64,000 nucleotides of DNA from assembly GCF_009741265.1 (NCBI RefSeq), contig NZ_WOWL01000001.1, forward strand, positions 3,534,001-3,598,000, given 5' to 3'. The notes beneath the pieces were generated by a model. The model had not been told where the DNA came from. It did not search any database and worked only from the letters and a program-made list of their open reading frames with translations. Every line of letters begins with the position of its first letter. Positions within the stretch are counted from its first letter, which is position 1. Positions 8,999 to 17,840 of this stretch are shown here, piece by piece. The translations under genes were made by a program, and so were the position numbers. The stretch is from Pseudarthrobacter sp. GA104 (GTDB lineage: Bacteria > Actinomycetota > Actinomycetes > Actinomycetales > Micrococcaceae).

Positions 8999-9025
8999 CT
9001 GGCACTCGCCTTGACCGAGTGCTAA
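8999..9025. promoter_or_regulatory. CIRCE operator, distal copy, for groES-groEL
   Basis: The sequence CTGGCACTC-N9-GAGTGCTAA matches the CIRCE consensus TTAGCACTC-N9-GAGTGCTAA at 16 of 18 positions with exact 9-9-9 spacing. CIRCE is the binding site of the heat-shock repressor HrcA. The right half of this copy lies between the -35 and -10 boxes of the groES promoter. Confidence 0.85.
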
Positions 9026-9039
9026 GCCTTACATAGAGT
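9011..9039 (+). promoter_or_regulatory. groES-groEL promoter
   Basis: TTGACC (9011-9016) and TAGAGT (9034-9039) are separated by 17 bases, a good fit to an actinobacterial housekeeping promoter (TTGACA / TANNNT). The expected transcription start is near 9046, so the -35 lies inside the distal CIRCE and the start point inside the proximal CIRCE. The 5' untranslated region would be about 135 bases. Confidence 0.7.
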
Positions 9040-9044
9040 CATCA

Positions 9045-9071
9045 TTAGCACTCTCCCTAGGAGGGTGCTAA
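9045..9071. promoter_or_regulatory. CIRCE operator, proximal copy, for groES-groEL
   Basis: TTAGCACTC-N9-GGGTGCTAA differs from the CIRCE consensus at one base. It sits at the predicted transcription start, where HrcA binding would block initiation. It is separated from the distal copy by 19 bases. Confidence 0.95.
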
Positions 9072-9182
9072 CACATGAAGAGCTGCCAGCCTGGCTGCTG
9101 CCGGCACCGCGACGACGGTTTGCCAGCCAGGGCGGAAAGCTTTCCAGTCCACGAATTTGCTGACGAAGAAGGAGAGGTCCGA

Positions 9183-9476
9183 GTGTCGGTCTCTATTAAG
9201 CCTCTTGAGGATCGTATTGTTGTCCGCCCGCTCGAAGCCGAGCAGACCACGGCTTCCGGCCTGGTCATCCCGGACTCCGCACAGGAGAAGCCGCAGGAAG
9301 GCGAAGTTGTTGCAGTAGGCCCCGGCCGCTTTGAGGACGGCAACCGCGTTCCTGTCGACGTAGCCGTTGGCGACGTCGTTATCTACTCCAAGTACGGCGG
9401 AACCGAAGTCAAGACCGGCGGCACCGAGTACCTCGTGCTGTCCGCCCGCGACGTCCTGGCGATCGTCGTAAAGTAA
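9183..9476 (+). CDS. groES: Co-chaperonin GroES
   Basis: The 97-residue product ([13 protein letters not shown] at the N-terminus, the mobile-loop segment [19 protein letters not shown] at about 20-38, and the YSKYGGTE turn) is a standard GroES, the lid of the GroEL folding chamber. The GTG at 9183 is chosen because a GGAGAGG ribosome-binding site lies just upstream and because the conserved family start coincides with it; an upstream in-frame ATG at 9075 would add 36 unrelated residues. It is the first gene of the CIRCE-controlled operon. Confidence 0.98.
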   Translation: MSVSIKPLEDRIVVRPLEAEQTTASGLVIPDSAQEKPQEGEVVAVGPGRFEDGNRVPVDVAVGDVVIYSKYGGTEVKTGGTEYLVLSARDVLAIVVK

Positions 9477-9541
9477 CTCTCCGGATCCCCGTGCCGCTGG
9501 TCATGCATTCTGCTGGTCGGCTGCGCGGGGTTCTGTCTTGA

Positions 9542-11164
<1,623 letters not shown>

Positions 11165-11196
11165 CAAATAGCTGCGCACGGGCAACCGTGTAACGC

Positions 11197-11232
11197 AAAA
11201 AACCGGTCCAGCCTCCGCTGGGCCGGTTTTTT
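11197..11232. terminator. Rho-independent terminator after groEL
   Basis: A 16-bp stem (11197-11212 with 11217-11232, one G-U pair) closes a CTCC loop. The A-run on the left arm and T-run on the right arm make it usable from both sides, so it can also end the convergent DHFR-like gene. Confidence 0.9.
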
Positions 11233-11266
11233 GTTGCCCCGGGGCCGTCCGTTCAGGGCATCCGCT

Positions 11267-11869
11267 CTACGCTCCCGGCATGTCCTGCGTTTCCACGTCG
11301 CCGGTGCGCTCGTAGGCCAGCGACACCGCCCCCTTCGGGAAACTGCGTGCCGGCTCCGCGAGGCGGAAGGACGCAGGGATGGTCCCGGCGTCGAACAGGC
11401 GCTTGCCCTGCCCGAGGGTTATCGGATAGAGCCAGAGGTGGAGGCGGTCCAGTACGTTTGCCGCGAGCAGCGAACGGATGAGGACGCCGCTGCCGAACAT
11501 GTGCACCTGGTCGTATTCCTCCCGCAGCCGGCCCGCGGCCGTGGCATCCGGCAGGACTTTTGTGCCCGCCCAGCCCGGAGAGGTGAGGGTGCCGGAGACA
11601 ACGTACTTCGGCACCCGGTTGAGCGTGCCCCCGATATCACCGGACTGGCGGGGCCAGTACGAAGCGAAAATGTCGTAGGTTTTCCGGCCGAGAAGCAGGG
11701 CGTCGATCTGGCTGATCTCAGCCTCGATGGCCGCTTCAGCCTCGTCGTCGGACACGGGCGCCTGCCAGCCGCCGAAGGCGAAGCCGCCCGCAGTGTCCTC
11801 CTCGCGGCCGCCGGGCGCCTGGTAGACGCCGTCGAGGGTGATGAACAGGTTGGCGATAATGATCCCCAC
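11267..11869 (-). CDS. Dihydrofolate reductase family protein (RibD C-terminal domain type)
   Basis: The 200-residue product begins IIIANLFITLDGVYQAPGG and contains LLLGRKTYDIFASYWP, YVVSGTL, VHMFGSGVLIRSLL and LYPITLGQGKRLF, the pattern of the short NADPH-dependent DHFR/RibD-C family common in soil actinobacteria. It is not the main folate enzyme FolA; members are mostly uncharacterised reductases. The start is taken as GTG at 11869, which has CAAAAT six bases upstream; no good Shine-Dalgarno is present. It is divergent from the DNA ligase gene with 78 bases between. Confidence 0.8.
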   Translation of the reverse strand: MGIIIANLFITLDGVYQAPGGREEDTAGGFAFGGWQAPVSDDEAEAAIEAEISQIDALLLGRKTYDIFASYWPRQSGDIGGTLNRVPKYVVSGTLTSPGWAGTKVLPDATAAGRLREEYDQVHMFGSGVLIRSLLAANVLDRLHLWLYPITLGQGKRLFDAGTIPASFRLAEPARSFPKGAVSLAYERTGDVETQDMPGA

Positions 11870-11947
11870 CAGCCCATTTTGGGACGGAGTTCCGGCCCTG
11901 TCCAGCATCCGCCGCCCGCGGCACAACAGCCGTGGCAGACTGGGGCA

Positions 11948-13471
11948 ATGCTGCTCGACGAGCTCGTGAGTACTTCGGATGCCGTCGCGTCCACCCGGTC
12001 CCGGCTGGCGAAAGTGGACGCACTGGCCCACCTGCTGCGCCGCCTCGAGCCCGCGGAGATCGCGACGGCGGTGGGCCTGCTGGCTGCCAGGCCGCGCCAG
12101 GGCCGGGTAGGGATTGGCTGGCGCGGCATGTCAGCGGCCATGGGGGAGCCGGCCGCCGAGCCCAGGCTTACTGTCGCAGACCTCGATGCGGCGTTGGACC
12201 GGCTGCTCGCAACAGCAGGCGCGGGATCGGCAGCAGAACGTGCTGCGACCCTCAGGACGCTCACAGCGGCAGCTACTGAACGCGAGCAGGCATTCATCGC
12301 CGGCGTGCTGCTGGGAGAACTGCGGACCGGTGCGCTCGAAGGCGTCCTGGCGGATGCGGTTGCCCGTGCCTCCGGCCGGCCGGTCGAGGCCGTGCGCCGG
12401 GCGGCCATGCTCTCCGGCGACCTGGGCGACACCGCCGTCCTGGCGCTCACGGGAACGCCTGCCGAGCTTGACGCCGTCGGACTCGTCGTGGGACGCCCCG
12501 TTCAGCCCATGCTCGCCTCAACCGCGGCCAGCGTCGGCGCGGCGCTGGAGGTCACCGGGGAGGCGTCCGTGGAATACAAGCTCGACGGCGCACGCATCCA
12601 GGTGCACCGCACCGGCGACGACGTGCGCATCTACACACGCACCTTGGCGGAAGTGACCCACAGGCTGCCTGAGGTGGTGGAGGTGGTGCGAGGACTTGGG
12701 GTGCGGGACGTGATCCTCGACGGCGAGACCCTCGCCCTGGACGAGGACGGCGGCCCCCGGCCGTTCCAGGAAACCATGTCCCGGTTCGGGGCGGACGCTG
12801 CACGCGAGACCCTGCTGCATCCGTGGTTCTTCGACGTGCTGCACATTGACGGGCGGGACCTGCTGGATGAACCCTTGTCCACCCGCATCGGCGTGCTTGA
12901 AAGCATCGTGCCCGGGCACAGGATCCCCGGGGAGATCACGGCGGACGCGGCTGTTGCCGAAAGGGTGTCGCGCGATGCACTCGCCGCCGGCCATGAGGGC
13001 GTGGTGGTGAAGGCCGTGGGGTCCCCTTACGCGGCCGGCCGCCGGGGCTCCAACTGGATCAAGGTGAAGCCGGTGCTCACTTACGACCTGGTGGTGCTCG
13101 CCTGCGAATGGGGCTCGGGCCGGCGCACCGGGCTGCTGTCCAACCTGCACCTTGGCGCCTTGGACCCCACGGGTGAGTTTGGTGATCCCGGCGGCTTCGT
13201 CATGGTGGGCAAGACCTTCAAAGGCCTCACTGATGAGCTGCTGCGCTGGCAGACCGGGCGGTTCCAGGAACTCGAGGTGCGGCGCACGGCGGGCACCGTC
13301 TGGGTAGAGCCGGTCACGGTGGTCGAGATTGCCATCGACGGTGTACAGCAGTCGTCCCGCTATCCAGGCGGTATCGCGCTGAGGTTCGCGCGCGTAAAAC
13401 GCTACCGGGACGACAAGCCGGCCGCGGAAGCGGACACCATCCAGACCCTGCGGGGGCTGCTGCGGCCGTAG
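11948..13471 (+). CDS. ATP-dependent DNA ligase (LigB-type)
   Basis: The 507-residue protein has an N-terminal DNA-binding domain (about 1-185), the adenylation domain with motif I EYKLDGARIQVHR (nucleophilic Lys about K211), motif III-like LDGE, motif IV EGVVVK and motif V NWIKVKP, and a C-terminal OB-fold. It seals nicks using ATP and is an accessory to the NAD-dependent LigA. The length equals mycobacterial LigB. The ATG at 11948 is chosen because it starts the conserved N-terminal domain and has CAGACT six bases before; the long reading frame upstream is antisense to the DHFR-like gene. Confidence 0.9.
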   Translation: MLLDELVSTSDAVASTRSRLAKVDALAHLLRRLEPAEIATAVGLLAARPRQGRVGIGWRGMSAAMGEPAAEPRLTVADLDAALDRLLATAGAGSAAERAATLRTLTAAATEREQAFIAGVLLGELRTGALEGVLADAVARASGRPVEAVRRAAMLSGDLGDTAVLALTGTPAELDAVGLVVGRPVQPMLASTAASVGAALEVTGEASVEYKLDGARIQVHRTGDDVRIYTRTLAEVTHRLPEVVEVVRGLGVRDVILDGETLALDEDGGPRPFQETMSRFGADAARETLLHPWFFDVLHIDGRDLLDEPLSTRIGVLESIVPGHRIPGEITADAAVAERVSRDALAAGHEGVVVKAVGSPYAAGRRGSNWIKVKPVLTYDLVVLACEWGSGRRTGLLSNLHLGALDPTGEFGDPGGFVMVGKTFKGLTDELLRWQTGRFQELEVRRTAGTVWVEPVTVVEIAIDGVQQSSRYPGGIALRFARVKRYRDDKPAAEADTIQTLRGLLRP

Positions 13472-13598
13472 CCGGACCCGCCTCTTCCAGCCGCTTGTGC
13501 CCGGTGTGTACCGGGCGTAGCGTGACGCTTAGGTCCCGGGCGTCCGGCGCCCGGGGCGGCGAGGCCGGCGGGGCGGGCAGGTGCCCAAGGAGGTCCGA

Positions 13599-15242
13599 GT
13601 GTCAACTGAAACGGCCATTGACGAGGGCAGGTCAGCCTTCCGGGAGAATCGCTGGACCGATTCCCTCAGGAGCTACACGGACGCGAACCAGCGTGGCGGG
13701 CTTCCCGCCGCCGACCTTGAACGGCTGGCCACCGCCGAGATCCTGACCGGAAACACCACAACGGGCCTGGACACACTCACCCGGGCCCACGAAGAGTACC
13801 TGGAAATCGGCGATGTGGCAGGGGCCGCCCGGTGCGCAGGCTGGCTCGGGATCCAGTTCATGAACCTCGGCGAGGCGGCGCAGGCCGGGGGATGGTTCGC
13901 CCGCGGCCAGCGGCTCCTCGATGAGCTGACCGAGCCCAACGTCGTCGAGGGGTTCCTGCTGGTCCCCGCAGCCCTGGGCAAACTATATGGCGGGGAGCCC
14001 GCAGCCGCACTCCAGCTCTTCTCCCAGGCTGCCGAGGTCGGCCGGAGGTTCCAGGATAAGGACCTGTCTGCACTTGGCCTCCTTGGCACCGGCCAGGCCA
14101 CCCTTATGCTGGGCCGGGCGGACGAGGCGATCAGCTTGTTCGATGAGGCCATGGTCGCTGTGACAACAGGTGAGCTGTCCCCGATCCCTTCCGGCATCAT
14201 CTACTGCGCGGTCATCGGCAATTGCCATCTGGCCTTCGACCTGAAGAGGGCGCTGGAGTGGACAGCGGCCCTCGACCGCTGGTGTGCTGCCCGCCCGGAT
14301 ATGGTGCCGTTCAGCGGCCAGTGCCAGTCCCACCGGGCCGAACTCTTCCGGCTCCACGGCGCCTGGCATGAAGCACTGGAGGCAGCGGCGGTCGCACAGC
14401 AACGGGCCATCCACGGTGATCCCCAGGCGCTGTTCGGCGGCTACTACCAGCAGGGCGAGGTGCAGCGCCTCGCCGGCGACCTTGACGCAGCGGACGCTTC
14501 CTACCGCCAGGCGGCCCGGAGCGGCTACGAGCCCCAACCTGGCCTTGCCCTCCTTTGGCTGGCACGGGGTGACCCTCGGCAGGCGCAGTCGATGATCCGC
14601 CGGACCGCCGGCGAAGCTGATGAGGCCACCCGCCGGCACCTGCTGCCGGCACTGGTGGAGATCGAGTTGGCAGCAGCCGATGTGGAAGCAGCGGCCCGGG
14701 CTGCCGCAGAGCTGGAGTTCTTCGCCCGGGAGTACCCCAAACCAATGGTCCGGGCGGCAGCCAGCCAGGCTGATGGGGCGGTCCGGCTGGCGGAAGGTAA
14801 TCCTGCCGCGGCGTGCGTGTCTTTGAGGCAGGCCTGGCACCTGTGGGCTGGACTTGGCGTGCCGTACGAGGCTGCCCAGTGCCGTGTGCTGATCGGAATT
14901 GCCTGCCGGGCGTTGGGCGATGAAGCCTCTGCGCTGATGGATTTTGAGTCCGCCCATGCTGAATTCCTCGAACTTGGCGCCGCTCCGGCCGCCGCGTGGG
15001 CGGCCTCCCTCATGCAGGCAGGCACGGACGACGCCGGCCGGCACCAAGGCCCCTTGACCGAGCGGGAGGTCGAGGTGCTGCGGCTCGTGGCGTCCGGGGA
15101 GGGTAACCGCGCCATCGCGGCGCACCTGTTCCTCAGCGAGAAAACCGTGGCCCGGCACATCAGCAACATCTTCCTGAAGCTCGGACTGTCTTCGCGGGCA
15201 GCGGCCACCAAGTACGCCTTCGAGCACGGGCTCACCGGCTAG
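13599..15242 (+). CDS. LuxR-family transcriptional regulator with TPR-like body
   Basis: The 547-residue protein ends in a LuxR helix-turn-helix (LTEREVEVLRLVASGEGNRA ... VARHISNIFLKLGLSSRAAA, last ~62 residues). The rest is alpha-helical with repeated Ala-rich TPR-like units; no P-loop or receiver domain is seen, which separates it from the large LAL regulators. The ligand and targets are unknown. The GTG start is set by the very strong AAGGAGG at 13587-13593, five bases upstream. It stands alone, with 127 bases before it. Confidence 0.85.
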   Translation: MSTETAIDEGRSAFRENRWTDSLRSYTDANQRGGLPAADLERLATAEILTGNTTTGLDTLTRAHEEYLEIGDVAGAARCAGWLGIQFMNLGEAAQAGGWFARGQRLLDELTEPNVVEGFLLVPAALGKLYGGEPAAALQLFSQAAEVGRRFQDKDLSALGLLGTGQATLMLGRADEAISLFDEAMVAVTTGELSPIPSGIIYCAVIGNCHLAFDLKRALEWTAALDRWCAARPDMVPFSGQCQSHRAELFRLHGAWHEALEAAAVAQQRAIHGDPQALFGGYYQQGEVQRLAGDLDAADASYRQAARSGYEPQPGLALLWLARGDPRQAQSMIRRTAGEADEATRRHLLPALVEIELAAADVEAAARAAAELEFFAREYPKPMVRAAASQADGAVRLAEGNPAAACVSLRQAWHLWAGLGVPYEAAQCRVLIGIACRALGDEASALMDFESAHAEFLELGAAPAAAWAASLMQAGTDDAGRHQGPLTEREVEVLRLVASGEGNRAIAAHLFLSEKTVARHISNIFLKLGLSSRAAATKYAFEHGLTG

Positions 15243-15332
15243 GGGGTACACAAAATTACCCAGCAGGTCCTGCGGCCCAGTTGCATGTTTTGCCCGACGC
15301 GCCCGCCCGTTCGCGGCCCATAGCCTTCAAGC

Positions 15333-15677
15333 ATGAACCTTTCAGTCCTTGCCGGCACCCTTTCCACGGTGCTCTTCGCCCTCGGTATGCTGCCGATGCT
15401 GGTCAAGGCGGCACGGACCAAGAACCTGTCCTCCTACAGCCTGGGAAACCTGCTGCTGACAAATGTGGCCAATGCGGTCCATTCCGTGTACGTGTTCAAC
15501 CTCCCGGCCGGGCCCATCTGGGCCCTCCATCTCGCCTACGTCGCGGCTTCCGGCCTGATGCTGGTGTGGTGGCTGCGCTACGGCGGCGCAGGCCGCACTG
15601 AGGGAGGCGCCCACGCGTCAGGACAGGAAGGCTCAGAATCAGGCATTCCCATCAGCACAACAGGAGCACAGCCATGA
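15333..15677 (+). CDS. SemiSWEET/PQ-loop-like small membrane protein
   Basis: The 114-residue product has three hydrophobic segments (about 4-22, 38-55, 62-80), with the MLPMLVKAARTKNLSSYSLGNLL pattern typical of SemiSWEET/PQ-loop half-transporters, followed by a hydrophilic Gly/Ser-rich tail. Family members can move sugars as dimers, but the substrate here is not predictable. TAGCCT lies six bases before the ATG (leaderless). Its stop overlaps the next ATG (ATGA), so it is coupled to the flavoprotein gene. Confidence 0.65.
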   Translation: MNLSVLAGTLSTVLFALGMLPMLVKAARTKNLSSYSLGNLLLTNVANAVHSVYVFNLPAGPIWALHLAYVAASGLMLVWWLRYGGAGRTEGGAHASGQEGSESGIPISTTGAQP

Positions 15678-16780
15678 ACAGCAGCAACGTGACCGGCATG
15701 CTGGACACAATGATCATCGGCGGCGGCCAGGCGGGACTCGCCCTGGGCCACCACCTCAAGGAGCAGCACCGGACCTTCCTCATCCTGGATGCAAATCCGC
15801 GCACCGGCGACGCCTGGCGCCAGCGGTGGGATTCGCTCCGGCTGTTCACGCCCGCGAAGTTCGACGGACTTCCCGGAGAACCGTTCCCGGCCGATCCGCT
15901 GTCCTTCCCCACGAAGGACGAGGTGGCCGGATATCTGGAAAGCTATGCCGCGGGGAAGGGGCTGCCCATAGTCCACGGCACCCGGGTGGAACGCCTGTGG
16001 CGGGAAGCGGACCACTTCGTCGCAGCGTCCAACGGCCGCCGCTGGGAGGCGCGCAACGCCGTCGTGGCTACCGGGGTCAGCCAGGCACCCAAAGTGCCTG
16101 CTTTTGCGGCGGAGCTTGCCCCCTCCATACTCCAACTCCACTCCAGCGGCTACCGGAATCCGGGCCAGCTGCAGGACGGGCCGGTCCTGGTGGTGGGGCT
16201 CGGCAACTCGGGGGCGGAGATAGCCCTCGAAGTATGCCGGACCCACCCCACTACCGTGGCGGGCAAGCCCGGCGGCGAGCTTCCGGTGAAACACGGCCGG
16301 GCCGCTGCCCGCTACGCTCTGCCCCTTGTCCGCTTCCTTGGGCTGCATGTGCTCACGCTTGGCACGCCCATCGGGCGCAAAGCGGCGCCGGTCTTCAAAG
16401 CGCACGCCACGCCCCTGATCAGGACCAAGACCAAGGACCTGGCGGCGGCCGGCGTGCGGCTCGCACCGCGGGTGGCCGGCGTGGAGGACGGGAAGCCGGT
16501 CCTGGCGGACGGCACCCGGCAGGATGCCGCAAACGTGATCTGGTGCACGGGGTTCCGGGACGATTTCAGCTGGATCGATCCGGACCTGCTCGACGGCGGC
16601 GCGCTGCCGCGCCAGCACCGCGGTATCGCCCTGGACACCCCCGGGCTGTTCTTCCTGGGGCAGGAATTCCTGTACGCGGCGGCCTCCGCAACCCTTCCCG
16701 GAGTCGGCCGCGACGCGCGGTACCTTGCGGCCAGGATTCCTGCTCCGCTCAACCGCGAGTCCGCCGTAGCTCCCACTTGA
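15674..16780 (+). CDS. FAD/NAD(P)-dependent flavoprotein oxidoreductase (monooxygenase-like)
   Basis: This 368-residue protein has two dinucleotide-binding motifs: IIGGGQAGLALGHHL near residues 14-28 (FAD) and VVGLGNSGAEIAL near 176-188 (NADPH), and WCTGFRDDFSWID in the C-terminal third, matching class B-like flavin monooxygenase/YhhX-type oxidoreductases. DAWRQRWDSLRLFTPAKFD is typical of this soluble group. The substrate is unknown. It is translationally coupled to the PQ-loop protein and overlaps the convergent DUF389 gene by 32 bases. Confidence 0.85.
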   Translation: MNSSNVTGMLDTMIIGGGQAGLALGHHLKEQHRTFLILDANPRTGDAWRQRWDSLRLFTPAKFDGLPGEPFPADPLSFPTKDEVAGYLESYAAGKGLPIVHGTRVERLWREADHFVAASNGRRWEARNAVVATGVSQAPKVPAFAAELAPSILQLHSSGYRNPGQLQDGPVLVVGLGNSGAEIALEVCRTHPTTVAGKPGGELPVKHGRAAARYALPLVRFLGLHVLTLGTPIGRKAAPVFKAHATPLIRTKTKDLAAAGVRLAPRVAGVEDGKPVLADGTRQDAANVIWCTGFRDDFSWIDPDLLDGGALPRQHRGIALDTPGLFFLGQEFLYAAASATLPGVGRDARYLAARIPAPLNRESAVAPT

Positions 16781-17717
16781 GCCGCCGCGTTGTGGCCTCA
16801 GGCAGCCGTTTGGAGACAACACGGTAGATGAGGAGGATCGCCACAGCGGCTACAACTATGCCGACGAGGTTCAGCAACAGCTGGAAGGCGGATCCGGCCG
16901 CCTTCTGGAACTCGCCCAACACCAGCGCCACGGCAACGTATCCCGCCGCCGGGACGGTGGTGACCGAGATAAAGACGCCGATGAGCGCCGCTGACCGGCG
17001 ACTGATGACGGACAACATTCCCGCGGCGCCGGCCAGGATGGCGACGATCAGTGAATAGGGTCCTGGATGGTAGATGAATTCGACGGCGGATCCGGTGTCC
17101 AGGGCATCGGCGGGAAAGAGCCCGAGCGGGATGGATAGCCAGGCGGTCAGCGCCGCCAGCAGCATCGCCACCGGAAAACCGACGCCAAGCGCGACGGCGG
17201 CCTTCCGCCCGAGCCCCCACTGGCCCCGCGCCAGTGCCACGGCCAGCGCAGCCAGGGGACCGAACTCCGGCCCTACGGCCATCGCCCCCACGATGGCGAT
17301 TGTGGAATTGGTCACGATGCCGATCGCGGCAAGCTGGGTGGCCAGGACCAGGAAGGCCAGATAGCTCCACGATAATTTTGAGTCCTCGCCGGTCTGGTGC
17401 GAGACCTCGTCCCAAATCACCGCATCCGCGCCGAATCCAGGGGCAGCTGACTCGGCACTGTCTGCGCGCCGCGACAGTACGAGCTCCGGCATCGAAATGA
17501 CGATCGATCCCATCTCTTGCGCCTTGAGGACATCAAGTTTCTCAAGCAGCCCCTCGACCGATTCCCGGGCAACCTGGAGTTCGATGACATCGCCCGGGGG
17601 CGCCACGGATGCGCCTGGAAAAAAGGCTGCCTCGGCCGTTCCGGGATGGTCCTGACAAGTATTCAGCGTCACTGCCGACAACTCTTCCGGCACACAGATC
17701 CGCAGCTGGACAATCAC
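16749..17717 (-). CDS. DUF389 membrane protein
   Basis: The 322-residue product has a soluble N-terminal domain (1-125) and then about six transmembrane segments. The segment VTNSTIAIVGAMAVGPEFGPL is the characteristic DUF389 signature. The function of the family is not established. GTG is preceded by GGGAGGGGA, a strong ribosome-binding site. Its tail overlaps the convergent flavoprotein gene. It is divergent from the acyltransferase gene, with 123 bases between the starts. Confidence 0.88.
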   Translation of the reverse strand: MIVQLRICVPEELSAVTLNTCQDHPGTAEAAFFPGASVAPPGDVIELQVARESVEGLLEKLDVLKAQEMGSIVISMPELVLSRRADSAESAAPGFGADAVIWDEVSHQTGEDSKLSWSYLAFLVLATQLAAIGIVTNSTIAIVGAMAVGPEFGPLAALAVALARGQWGLGRKAAVALGVGFPVAMLLAALTAWLSIPLGLFPADALDTGSAVEFIYHPGPYSLIVAILAGAAGMLSVISRRSAALIGVFISVTTVPAAGYVAVALVLGEFQKAAGSAFQLLLNLVGIVVAAVAILLIYRVVSKRLPEATTRRLKWELRRTRG

Positions 17718-17840
17718 GTCGGCTCCCCTCCCTGGTTGTGGCAAGCATAGTTCGTGGGCTGGGGCGCTGCCGTTTATTGGCCTTGGCCGACGCCGATCCG
17801 TAGGCTTGATGTTTTGGCTGGCGGGTCTGGAGGGGTTTTC

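Noticed and set aside
7829..9025. 398-codon plus-strand frame over the EamA gene
   Set aside because: Gln/Gly/Arg-rich translation with no motif; the minus-strand EamA reading has ten clear membrane segments.
11231..11947. Upstream extension of the DNA ligase reading frame by 239 codons
   Set aside because: This part is antisense to the DHFR-like gene and has no ligase homology; the ligase domain starts at 11948.
13983..15251. 422-codon frame antisense to the LuxR-type regulator
   Set aside because: Shadow of a real gene with strong ribosome-binding site and a clear LuxR domain.
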